Part shown: positions 1 through 5,669 of the stretch, piece after piece
Position numbering within the stretch: position 1 is the first letter of the stretch
Layout of the letters: each line of letters starts with the position of its first letter
From: Novosphingobium sp.
Lineage (GTDB): Bacteria > Pseudomonadota > Alphaproteobacteria > Sphingomonadales > Sphingomonadaceae
Reading direction: 5' to 3'
DNA length: 8,515 bases
Assembly: GCA_009885425.1 (NCBI GenBank)
Contig: VFKS01000451.1
Span: 1-8,515, forward strand
Made by a program: the position numbers and the translations under genes
Notes under the pieces: generated by a model
What the model was told of the DNA's origin: nothing
What the model saw: only the letters and a program-made list of their open reading frames with translations
Databases searched by the model: none

Positions 1-161
1 TGACCATTGAAGAGGCGATGAAGCGTTACCGACTCAGCCTCGAGGAATTCTATTCTTGGCAGCGGGCGATGGACCGGGGCGGGGTGGCGGCCTTGCGGGT
101 CGCAGCCGTAAAGCGCCCGACCAAACCGCCTCCCGCATTATACCCCGTGATGGCGCACTAG
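1..161 (+). CDS. sciP: SciP-like (DUF1153) cell-cycle transcription regulator, C-terminal part
   Basis: Only the last 52 codons and the TAG stop (159-161) lie in the window. Reading from position 3, the peptide begins TIEEAMKRYRLSLEEFYSWQ and continues with a segment containing GGVAALRVAAVKRP. This matches the C-terminal half of the DUF1153 helix-turn-helix fold, in which an 'L-S/T-x-EEA' helix precedes a 'Y-x-LS-x-EEF-x-SWQ' recognition helix. The family is nearly confined to Alphaproteobacteria. In Caulobacter, SciP binds CtrA and represses CtrA-activated promoters in G1 cells. The tail after the helices (KPPPALYPVMAH) is short and proline-rich, and I see no function in it. The start and N-terminal half lie outside the window, so completeness cannot be judged. 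Family assignment rests on recognition of the motif order; the exact regulatory role here is inferred. Confidence 0.75.
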   Translation, partial: TIEEAMKRYRLSLEEFYSWQRAMDRGGVAALRVAAVKRPTKPPPALYPVMAH

Positions 162-179
162 TCTCCTGCCCATCCCAAC

Positions 180-224
180 CGTGCGGCGCATCCTAACTGC
201 CCCCCAAGCAGGATGCGCCGCGCG
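180..224 (+). terminator. Strong hairpin downstream of sciP, probable terminator
   Basis: A perfect 12-bp inverted repeat (GCGGCGCATCCT at 183-194, AGGATGCGCCGC at 210-221) extends by a G-C pair, a U-G wobble and a C-G pair to 180-224. It encloses a 15-nt loop containing six C residues. It starts 18 nt after the sciP stop and ends 77 nt before the next start codon, so transcription termination is the natural reading. There is no T-tract after the stem, so it may need Rho or act as an mRNA 3'-end stabiliser. Confidence 0.5.
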
Positions 225-301
225 CGGGGCTTGACCCTGCCGAAATTCCGCGCCAACCCGGTTGCAATCGAAAACCAGATTGAACCCGGGAGTTCCGCCT
301 T

Positions 302-1318
302 ATGCAACGCCGCCGCCTTGGCAAATCCGCGATTGTCGTTTCCGATATCTGCATGGGCACCATGACCTTTGGCAGCCAAACGGACGAGGCCGAAGCTCTG
401 CGCATTCTGGACGAATGCTTTGATGCCGGGATCGATTTTTACGACACCGCCGAAGGTTACCCCGTCCCGCCCGATGCCAAATGGGTTGGCCGGACCGAGG
501 AAATCGTCGGCAAATGGCTGAAGACCAAACCGCGTGAAGCAATCATCCTCGCCACCAAGGTTTCCGGGCCCAGCCACGTCTGGTTCAAATCGCCGCTCCG
601 CTCCGGCATGACCGCGCTCGATCGGCGCAATATCGTGACGGCAGTTGAAAACAGTCTGACCAAGCTCGGCACCGATTACATCGATCTCTACCAGACCCAC
701 TGGCCCGATCACGAACTGCCCTATGACGAAACGATGGAAGTGCTCGACGAGCTGGTTCAGGATGGCAAAGTCCGGATCACCGGTTGCTCTAACGAAACCA
801 GCTGGGGGCTGATGAAGTCGGTCCAGACGGCTGAACAGCTGGGTACGGTTCGTTATCAGACGATCCAGAACAATTTCAGCCTCAACAACCGCCGGTTCGA
901 AGATGAACTGGCGCAGGTTTGCCGGATGGAAGGGATCAGCCTGATCCCCTATTCGCCGATCGGCGGCGGGGTGCTTTCGGGTAAGTATCAGGGCGGGGCG
1001 ACCCCCGATGGTGCGCGGTTCAGCCGCTATCTGGCGATGGAAGGTCGGCAGGCGGCGATGGGACGGCGCTTTGTGAACGAGAAATCATTGAACTCGACCG
1101 AGAAGTTCATGGCGATTGCGATGGACGCCGGGATGAGCCCGGTGACCATGGCGGTCGCGTGGTCCAAACAGCACGATTTCGTCGCCTCGACCATTGTCGG
1201 GGTCAGCCGCCAGGATCAGGTCGCGGAAATTCTCGCTGCGGCCGATCTGGTGCTGTCGGACGAAGTGATGAAAGCGATCAACAAGGTCAGCCGCGAGATC
1301 ATGTACCCGATGGGGTAA
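302..1318 (+). CDS. Tas-family aldo/keto reductase (NADPH-dependent oxidoreductase)
   Basis: A 338-residue (beta/alpha)8-barrel oxidoreductase of the aldo/keto reductase superfamily, close in length and motif layout to E. coli Tas (about 346 aa). The catalytic tetrad is visible: Asp48 and Tyr53 in YDTAEGYPVPP, Lys86 in LATKVSGP, and His133 in DLYQTHWPDH. YPVPP after the tyrosine and KVSGP after the lysine are Tas-subgroup signatures. The N-terminal GLGTMTFG-type strand appears here as CMGTMTFG (17-24). The C-terminal region contains FVASTIVGVSRQDQV, which fits the NADPH-phosphate-binding segment of the fold. The ATG at 302 is preceded by GGGAG (288-292) with a 9-nt spacer, which supports this start. 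The protein is cytosolic with no signal peptide. The substrate is unknown: Tas in E. coli was found through a tyrosine-auxotrophy suppression phenotype, and its physiological substrate is unclear. The gene appears monocistronic, bounded by hairpins on both sides. Confidence 0.9.
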   Translation: MQRRRLGKSAIVVSDICMGTMTFGSQTDEAEALRILDECFDAGIDFYDTAEGYPVPPDAKWVGRTEEIVGKWLKTKPREAIILATKVSGPSHVWFKSPLRSGMTALDRRNIVTAVENSLTKLGTDYIDLYQTHWPDHELPYDETMEVLDELVQDGKVRITGCSNETSWGLMKSVQTAEQLGTVRYQTIQNNFSLNNRRFEDELAQVCRMEGISLIPYSPIGGGVLSGKYQGGATPDGARFSRYLAMEGRQAAMGRRFVNEKSLNSTEKFMAIAMDAGMSPVTMAVAWSKQHDFVASTIVGVSRQDQVAEILAAADLVLSDEVMKAINKVSREIMYPMG

Positions 1319-1340
1319 GGTTTGACGCATGACGCTTGCC

Positions 1341-1375
1341 GCAAGCGGCGCGGGCTGACAGTCTGCGCCGCTAGC
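1341..1375 (+). terminator. Hairpin between the reductase and mlaA, possible terminator
   Basis: AGCGGCGC (1344-1351) pairs perfectly with GCGCCGCT (1365-1372) around a 13-nt loop. After one A/A mismatch, two further pairs extend the stem to 1341-1375. It lies 22 nt after the reductase stop and has no T-tract. A second, mutually exclusive hairpin (CGCTTG 1333-1338 with CAAGCG 1342-1347, loop CCG) shares bases 1342-1347 with it. The stem ends 12 nt before the mlaA Shine-Dalgarno, so it sits inside any leader of mlaA that starts upstream. Confidence 0.4.
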
Positions 1376-1398
1376 GTGCGGTGTTGCAGGAGGATCAG

Positions 1399-2385
1399 TT
1401 GAGCATTTCGACGGGCGTTGTTGCGGTACTGGCGATGCTATCGGCGCAGCCCGATGCCGCCGCGCCGTCCGCTCTGCCGCCTGCGATTGCGGCGCCGCAA
1501 AGCACTGCGCCCGATCCTGCGCCGGCGCCCACGCAACCAGCGCCGACCCTGACCGATGAAGCGCCTGCGCCGGTCGCTCCCGCCATCCCTGAACAGCCAT
1601 CCGAAACCGATACGACCGGGGCCATCGTCGTTACCGCGCGGCCCGGACACGATCCGATGATGGGGGTCAACACGGTCTCGTTTGAACTGGCACAGGATGT
1701 TGACCGGGCGTTGATCGAACCATTGGCGATGGCCTACAAAAAGGTGCTGCCCAAACCAGCGCGGATTGGCCTGGGCAATTTCATCCGCAACATCAGTTCG
1801 CCGATCGTGTTCATCAATGATCTGCTGCAATTGAAGCCGGGCCGGGCGCTCAAAACGCTGGGGCGGTTTGTGATCAACAGCACCATAGGGGTCGGCGGGC
1901 TGATCGATGTGGCCAAGAACAAGCCGTTCTATTTGCCTTACCGCCACAACGGTTTCGCCAACACGCTGGGCTATTATGGGGTGAAGCCGGGGCCATACTT
2001 TTTCGTACCGTTTCTGGGACCGACCACATTGCGCGATCTGGTCGGCGGGGCGGTCGATGGCGTGATCCTGCCCTATGGGATCGGCGCGCCGTTCAACAAG
2101 CTCTACTATACGCTGCCCAACGGCGCGATCCGTTCGCTCAACCGGCGGGTGGAATTTGACTGCCAGCTGAAAACCATCCGCGCCTCGGCTGATCCCTATG
2201 CCGCCGAACGCGCCTATTACTTCAAGAAGCGTGAGGCCGAGATTGAGGCGCTGCACGGCCGCGGTACCGGCCCGGTAACGGCGGCGCAGTGTGAGGCTGA
2301 GGCGCTGGGAATGGATGCCGCGCTGACGCCGTCACCGGCCGTTACTCCCGTAGCAGCGCCCGCGCCGACGCCGCCTTCCAACTGA
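1399..2385 (+). CDS. mlaA: MlaA/VacJ family outer-membrane phospholipid-transport protein
   Basis: MlaA (VacJ) is the outer-membrane component of the Mla pathway, which removes mislocalised phospholipids from the outer leaflet and passes them to periplasmic MlaC and the inner-membrane MlaFEDB transporter. The family core runs from about residue 85 (DPMMGVN, in place of the usual DP-x-E-x-FNR) through LIEPLAMAYKKVLPKPARIG, NFIRNISSPIVFINDLLQ, GRFVINSTIGVGGLIDVA, TLGYYGVKPGPYFFVPFLGP and TLRDLVGG. A conserved DPYAAERAYYFKKREAEIEAL segment closes the domain. Residues about 17-70 are a Pro/Ala-rich low-complexity linker. I place the start at TTG 1399 because AGGAGG (1388-1393) lies 5 nt upstream; GTG 1381 is in frame but has no such site. 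This gives 328 aa. The N-terminus is a weak hydrophobic segment (GVVAVLAMLSA) with neither a basic N-region nor a lipobox cysteine, so the usual lipoprotein anchor appears to be missing. hrpB follows after 25 nt. No mlaC or mlaFED is in the window. Confidence 0.87.
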   Translation: MSISTGVVAVLAMLSAQPDAAAPSALPPAIAAPQSTAPDPAPAPTQPAPTLTDEAPAPVAPAIPEQPSETDTTGAIVVTARPGHDPMMGVNTVSFELAQDVDRALIEPLAMAYKKVLPKPARIGLGNFIRNISSPIVFINDLLQLKPGRALKTLGRFVINSTIGVGGLIDVAKNKPFYLPYRHNGFANTLGYYGVKPGPYFFVPFLGPTTLRDLVGGAVDGVILPYGIGAPFNKLYYTLPNGAIRSLNRRVEFDCQLKTIRASADPYAAERAYYFKKREAEIEALHGRGTGPVTAAQCEAEALGMDAALTPSPAVTPVAAPAPTPPSN

Positions 2386-2410
2386 GCGCGCCAGCCTCTA
2401 AGAGGCCCCT

Positions 2411-4873
2411 GTGACCCAACTTCCGATCCATGCCGTGCTGCCCGATCTGCTTGCCGCATTGCGCGCACGCGAAAGCGCCGTGCTGATCGCGCCACCGGGG
2501 GCGGGCAAGACCACTTCGGTTGCCACCGCTTTGCTGGCCGAGCCGTGGTGCAGCGGCAGCGTGATCCTGCTGTCGCCGCGCCGGGTCGCCGCGCGGGCGG
2601 CGGCTGAGCGGATGGCTGAATTGTTGGGCGGGGCGGTAGGCGAAACCGTCGGCTACCTGACCCGGCTCGACAGCAAGCGCAGCGCCAGAACCCGCGTGCT
2701 GGTGATGACCGAGGCGATCTTCGTTTCGACCGTGTTGAACGATCCTGAGCTGGCTGGCGTTTCCGCGGTGTTGTTTGACGAGGCGCACGAGCGGCACCTC
2801 GATAGCGATTTGGGGCTGGCCTTGGCCATCGAAAGCCAAGCGGTGTTGCGACCTGATTTGCGGCTGGTGGTGATGAGCGCGACCATCGATGGGACCCGCT
2901 TTGCGAAACTGCTCAGCGATGCGCTGGTCATTGAAAGCGCGGGCAAGGCCTATCCGCTAACCGTCAAATGGCTGGGCGCGCGGCCAGAGCTGCGGCTCGA
3001 GGACGCGATGGCCAGCGCAGTGCTAACCGCATGGCGCGAGGAGTCGGGCGATCTGCTAGCCTTCCTGCCCGGCGTCGGAGAGATTGAGCGGGTCCGCGAA
3101 CGGCTGGCTGACAAGCTGCCCGGCGCGCTGGTTCTGCCACTCCACGGCCAAGTCGAACCCGCTGCCCAGCGCGCTGCGATCAAGCGCGATCCGCAGGGTC
3201 GGCGGCGGATCGTGTTGGCGACAGCAATCGCCGAAACTTCGTTGACGCTCGACGGGGTGTCGGTGGTGGTCGATGCTGGCCTTTCGCGCCGCGCGGAGTT
3301 CGACAAGGCCGCCGGAGTCACCCGGCTGGTCACGCATCGCGCGTCTCAGGCCGCTGCCGCCCAGCGCGCCGGCCGCGCCGCGCGGCAAGGGTCGGGGGTG
3401 GCATACCGATTATGGGAAGAGGCTGGTCATGCGGGGCGCGCAGCTTTCGATCCGCCCGAAATGTTGACTAGCGATCTGGCGCCGCTCCTGCTCAGCCTCG
3501 CGCAATGGGGCGCGGCAGAGCCGGCCGGATTGCCCTGGCTTGATCCGCCGCCAGCTTCAGCATTGGCCGCAGCAAAGGCAACACTGCAGGCGCTCTCCGC
3601 GCTCGATGATACAGGCAGGGTCACGCCGCATGGGCGCAGCATGGCCGCTCTGCCGATGTCCCCGCAGCTCGCTCATATGCTGCTTTATGCTGCGCAGCAT
3701 GGCTCGGCGCAGGACGCAGCATTGCTGGCAATGTTGTTGCAAGAACGGGGACTGGGCGGACGCGGTGAAGATCTGGCGGCGCGGCTTGATCGGTGGAAGA
3801 GCGATCGCGGATCGCGGGCCGAAGCTTCGCGCAAACTGGCGGCGCGTTGGCAGCAGCGGGCGCGTGAGCTGGTTAGGGCAGCCAGCAGCGATCAGCCCCC
3901 ACTCGGCATTCTCCTCGCCGAGGCATACCCCGACAACATCGCCCGACGCCGTGATGCCAACGGCGAGCTTTGGCTGACCGCCGGGGGCAGGGGGCTGCGG
4001 CTCGATCCGGCCTCCTCGCTGGCTCGCGCCGAATGGCTGGCGGTGGGCGAAGCACAGGGTGAGGCCAAAGGCGCGCGGATCACCGGCGCAATCGCTTTGA
4101 ACGACGCCGAGGTCACCCGTTGGCTCGGCCATCGGATCGAACGGCGCAGCGCGCTGCGATGGATTGCGGACGAGGGGCGGGTTGAGGCCTTGCTGGAAGC
4201 GCGGCTGGGGGCGATCACGCTCAGCAAGGGCTCCGATCCTGCACCCGATCCGCAAGCGATCCGCGATTTCATGCTGGCCAAGGTGCAGGAGGAAGGGCTG
4301 GCGCTGGTGCCGCTGTCAAAGGCCAGCCTGAACTTGCTCAAGCGCGCCCGGTTCGCCGGGATAGCGGCGCTGACGGACGAAGTCTTGCTGGCCGATGTTT
4401 CGGATTGGCTGGGGCCTTTGCTGACCCGGCGGCTCGATCAGCTCGAACCGGGCAAACTGCATGAGGCGCTTCGAGTGCGGCTCGATTACGTGGGCCAGCA
4501 GGCGCTCGAAAAGCTCGCCCCTGCGCAATTCACCAGCCCAGCCGGCACGGCCCACGCGATTGACTATGACGATCCCGGTGGGCCGTCTGTGGAACTGCGG
4601 GTTCAGGCGCTGTTCGGGCTCGACCAGCACCCTACATTTGGCCAGCCGTCGCAGCCGCTGCTGCTCAAGCTGACCGATCCCGGCGGCAAACCGGCGCAGA
4701 CTACCCGCGATCTGCCCGCGTTCTGGCGTGGATCCTGGCGCGATGTCGTGAAGGACCTGAAGGGCCGCTACCCGAAACACCGCTGGCCAGATGAGCCGTG
4801 GAACGAATTGGCCAGCCTGAAGACCAAGAACGCGTTTAATGCTTCGACAGGCTCAGCACGAACGGACACTTGA
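2411..4873 (+). CDS. hrpB: ATP-dependent DEAH-box RNA helicase HrpB
   Basis: An 820-residue superfamily 2 DEAH helicase. Motif I is APPGAGKTT (27-35), Ia includes LLSPRRVAARAAAERM (53-68), II is DEAH (123-126), III is SAT (156-158), V is ATAIAETSLTLDG (270-282) and VI is QRAGRAAR (318-325). FLPGVGEIER (218-227) and the C-terminal GRYPKHRWPDEPW are signatures of HrpB rather than HrpA, and the length fits HrpB. The middle and C-terminal parts correspond to the helicase-associated and HrpB_C regions. HrpB is thought to remodel RNA, but its cellular target is poorly known. The GTG start at 2411 has AGAGG (2401-2405) 5 nt upstream and follows mlaA by 25 nt, so the two may be cotranscribed. Two motif variants stand out: Ala272 replaces the common Asn in motif V, and Ala324 replaces the second Gly of motif VI. 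The normal end of the family lies near TKNAF (805-809). The final eleven residues are encoded by a dispersed repeat and look like a read-through tail. Confidence 0.95.
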   Translation: MTQLPIHAVLPDLLAALRARESAVLIAPPGAGKTTSVATALLAEPWCSGSVILLSPRRVAARAAAERMAELLGGAVGETVGYLTRLDSKRSARTRVLVMTEAIFVSTVLNDPELAGVSAVLFDEAHERHLDSDLGLALAIESQAVLRPDLRLVVMSATIDGTRFAKLLSDALVIESAGKAYPLTVKWLGARPELRLEDAMASAVLTAWREESGDLLAFLPGVGEIERVRERLADKLPGALVLPLHGQVEPAAQRAAIKRDPQGRRRIVLATAIAETSLTLDGVSVVVDAGLSRRAEFDKAAGVTRLVTHRASQAAAAQRAGRAARQGSGVAYRLWEEAGHAGRAAFDPPEMLTSDLAPLLLSLAQWGAAEPAGLPWLDPPPASALAAAKATLQALSALDDTGRVTPHGRSMAALPMSPQLAHMLLYAAQHGSAQDAALLAMLLQERGLGGRGEDLAARLDRWKSDRGSRAEASRKLAARWQQRARELVRAASSDQPPLGILLAEAYPDNIARRRDANGELWLTAGGRGLRLDPASSLARAEWLAVGEAQGEAKGARITGAIALNDAEVTRWLGHRIERRSALRWIADEGRVEALLEARLGAITLSKGSDPAPDPQAIRDFMLAKVQEEGLALVPLSKASLNLLKRARFAGIAALTDEVLLADVSDWLGPLLTRRLDQLEPGKLHEALRVRLDYVGQQALEKLAPAQFTSPAGTAHAIDYDDPGGPSVELRVQALFGLDQHPTFGQPSQPLLLKLTDPGGKPAQTTRDLPAFWRGSWRDVVKDLKGRYPKHRWPDEPWNELASLKTKNAFNASTGSARTDT
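4842..4865. repeat. Dispersed 24-bp repeat unit at the 3' end of hrpB
   Basis: The segment begins CTTCGACAGGCTCAGCACGA and ends ACGG. It matches, from memory, a short repeat scattered widely through sphingomonad and some other proteobacterial genomes (consensus near CTTCGACA-A/G-GCTCAG-x-ACGAACGG), which is often found between genes and often in inverted pairs. Only one copy is present here. It covers codons 811-819 of hrpB, giving the translated tail ASTGSARTD, a peptide typical of proteins that end in this repeat. Confidence 0.7.
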
Positions 4874-4905
4874 TTTTCCGCGCGATTCGCCGCAATCGGG
4901 CGGCC

Positions 4906-5184
4906 ATGTCAGCACGTATCTTTCAGCGCCCAAAGAACGCCATGCAATCGGGTCAGGCCCGCACTGCCGATTGGCTCCTCGAATTCGCTCCGGCTGAGGC
5001 GCGCAAGGCCGACCCGGTTATGGGCTGGCCGGGTTCGGGTGATACGCAAAATCAAGTCACGCTGACTTTTGCCAGTCAGGCCGAGGCGCAGGCCTATGCC
5101 GACAAGCACGGCATACCGGCCGCCGTCCACGCCACTCCGCCGCGACGGTTGAAGCTGCAAACCTACGCCGACAATTTTCGCTGA
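4906..5184 (+). CDS. NDUFS4-like ETC complex I accessory subunit
   Basis: A 92-residue protein of the 'ETC complex I subunit conserved region' family, the bacterial counterpart of mitochondrial NDUFS4 (18 kDa/AQDQ subunit). In Alphaproteobacteria and mitochondria it sits on the peripheral arm of NADH:ubiquinone oxidoreductase near the NADH-oxidising module. Family landmarks are the N-terminal ARIFQRPKNAMQSGQART, then WLLEFAPAEARKADPVMGW, GSGDTQNQV, a FASQAEAQAYADKHGI helix and the terminal LQTYADNFR. I chose ATG 4906 because MSARIFQRPKNAMQSG is the canonical N-terminus. A TTG at 4870 is in frame but would add twelve residues with no family match. The Shine-Dalgarno is weak (GGGCGG at 4898-4903, only 2 nt from the start). 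The gene lies 32 nt after hrpB and away from any nuo operon in this window. A hairpin follows the stop directly. Confidence 0.92.
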   Translation: MSARIFQRPKNAMQSGQARTADWLLEFAPAEARKADPVMGWPGSGDTQNQVTLTFASQAEAQAYADKHGIPAAVHATPPRRLKLQTYADNFR

Positions 5185-5185
5185 G

Positions 5186-5208
5186 TTCTCTCCCGATGTG
5201 GGAGGAAT
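5186..5208 (+). terminator. Hairpin just after the complex I subunit gene
   Basis: CTCCC (5190-5194) pairs perfectly with GGGAG (5200-5204) around a GATGT loop. A U-G pair and two A-U pairs past a bulged C extend it towards 5186-5208. It starts 2 nt after the TGA stop. No T-tract follows, so it may be a weak or factor-dependent terminator, or a processing stem. Confidence 0.4.
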
Positions 5209-5209
5209 A

Positions 5210-5337
5210 GGAAGCGGGCCCGCGCAATGCCTGGGTCGCGCTGTGAGGCACAGTGCGGAACCCGCTTCCCGGCTTTCCGGAAGGGAAGAGCCGTTTTGAC
5301 AGCACCCGTTACAGGCAAGTCGCAGTCCGAATAGCCC
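5210..5337 (+). ncRNA. ssrS: Candidate 6S RNA (ssrS)
   Basis: No reading frame here is convincing, but the sequence folds as one long interrupted hairpin. GGGC 5216-5219 pairs with GCCC 5334-5337, TGCCTG 5228-5233 with CAGGCA 5312-5317, GGT 5234-5236 with ACC 5304-5306, and GCTGT 5240-5244 with ACAGC 5299-5303. An open central region follows, then an apical stem CTTCCC 5265-5270 with GGGAAG 5283-5288. A closing stem, central bubble, apical hairpin and a following A/G-rich GAAGAGCCG segment fit 6S RNA, which mimics an open promoter and binds housekeeping RNA polymerase. AAGCGGGCC (5212-5220) and GTTACAGGC (5308-5316) also recall stretches of E. coli 6S. Ends are approximate. A competing 9-bp stem (GGAAGCGGG 5210-5218 with CCCGCTTCC 5261-5269) and a local stem followed by TTTT (5270-5297) would make it a shorter RNA or terminator instead. 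The identity is inferred from structure and limited similarity. Confidence 0.45.
5270..5297 (+). terminator. Alternative stem followed by TTTT within the 6S candidate
   Basis: CGGCT (5270-5274) pairs with AGCCG (5289-5293), extended by a U-G and a U-A pair, and is followed at once by TTTT (5294-5297). Taken alone this resembles a short intrinsic terminator, for the complex I gene or for a small RNA starting near 5210. It is incompatible with the apical stem proposed for a 6S fold, so only one of the two readings can dominate. Confidence 0.25.
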
Positions 5338-5352
5338 AAGAATCGGTCTTGG
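5336..5352 (+). terminator. Small palindrome between the 6S candidate and the SRP RNA promoter
   Basis: CCAAGA (5336-5341) and TCTTGG (5347-5352) form a perfect 6-bp stem with loop ATCGG. It lies after the last paired segment of the 6S candidate and 2 nt before the proposed -35 of the SRP RNA gene. It could end the upstream transcript or be an operator. There is no T-tract. Confidence 0.3.
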
Positions 5353-5354
5353 AC

Positions 5355-5383
5355 TTGCGCAAACGCGACAGCGCCGCCATATG
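5355..5383 (+). promoter_or_regulatory. Possible sigma-70 promoter of the SRP RNA gene
   Basis: TTGCGC (5355-5360) and CATATG (5378-5383) are separated by 17 nt. Each shares three of six bases with the sigma-70 consensus, so the match is weak. The spacing is ideal, however, and predicts a start near 5390-5391, exactly where the SRP RNA 5' helix strand GGGAGTCG begins. Confidence 0.35.
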
Positions 5384-5390
5384 CGCGTCC

Positions 5391-5480
5391 GGGAGTCGGG
5401 CGGGCGTTTGCCTCCGCCAACTTGGTCAGGTCCGGAAGGAAGCAGCCACAACGGACAGCGACGGGTCGCTCGGCTCCTTC
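5391..5480 (+). ncRNA. ffs: Signal recognition particle RNA, bacterial small (4.5S) type
   Basis: This RNA joins the protein Ffh to form the SRP, which delivers nascent inner-membrane proteins to FtsY and the Sec translocon. The diagnostic domain IV lies at 5424-5447: GGTCAGGTCC, the GGAA tetraloop (5434-5437), then GGAAGCAGCC. It includes the symmetric and asymmetric internal loops (CAGG opposite AGCA) that bind the Ffh M domain. Outside it, 5391-5403 and 5466-5478 form a continuous 13-bp helix with three G-U wobbles, and TCCG (5413-5416) with CGGA (5452-5455) forms an inner helix. This gives one long hairpin of about 90 nt, the usual size for this type. The 5' end is set by the helix and by a possible promoter; the 3' end by the helix and the start of the adjacent palindrome, so both may be off by several bases. 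Its position just upstream of dnaX-ybaB is common in bacteria. Confidence 0.93.
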
Positions 5481-5623
5481 GCGGCTTTGGGAATTCGGCC
5501 CAAGCTGGCCTGCAAAAGCCGATATTCTGCGCTTCCGGTGCTCACGGCCCAAATGGCCGCTGCGCTCCGGTTCTCAAATCTCGACTTTTTCGGCGCAACT
5601 TGAACCAAATTCCCAAAGCCGCG
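5480..5623. repeat. 144-bp imperfect palindrome between the SRP RNA gene and dnaX
   Basis: The outer 25 bases (5480-5504 against 5599-5623) pair at 22 positions, including an unbroken 16-bp run at the ends (5480-5495 with 5608-5623). The arms remain similar all the way inward: 5514-5526 and 5577-5589 pair at most positions, CCGG occurs symmetrically at 5535-5538 and 5567-5570, and the centre is a perfect stem, CGGCC (5545-5549) and GGCCG (5555-5559), around CAAAT. The outer and inner stems share the same centre near 5552, so this is a single palindromic unit. From memory, very similar sequences recur in sphingomonad genomes, which would make it a MITE-like or REP-like repeat. It contains no plausible gene. 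It directly abuts the SRP RNA 3' end and could also stop or protect that transcript, or lie in the dnaX leader. Confidence 0.75.
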
Positions 5624-5669
5624 CATATCCCCTTCGACAAAGGCCGGGTGACCCCTTAGTTTGGCACCA

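Noticed and set aside
231..259. TTGACC as a -35 element for the aldo/keto reductase gene
   Set aside because: TTGACC at 231-236 is a reasonable -35, but no acceptable -10 lies 16-18 nt downstream (CAACCC at best), so I do not call a promoter.
1438..2256. 272-codon open frame on the minus strand opposite mlaA
   Set aside because: It lies wholly within mlaA and has an Arg-rich, low-complexity product without motifs. The plus strand carries the clear MlaA family core.
3557..4255. 232-codon open frame on the minus strand opposite hrpB
   Set aside because: It overlaps the conserved helicase-associated part of hrpB and shows no family motif or credible ribosome-binding site.
5210..5269. A tRNA gene within the structured segment
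   Set aside because: There is a 9-bp closing stem, but no T-loop GGTTCGA-type motif and no anticodon arm geometry.
5632..5655. CTTCGACAA before dnaX as a second copy of the hrpB-end repeat
   Set aside because: Only the first eight or nine bases agree; the rest (AGGCCGGGTGACC) does not match the repeat consensus.
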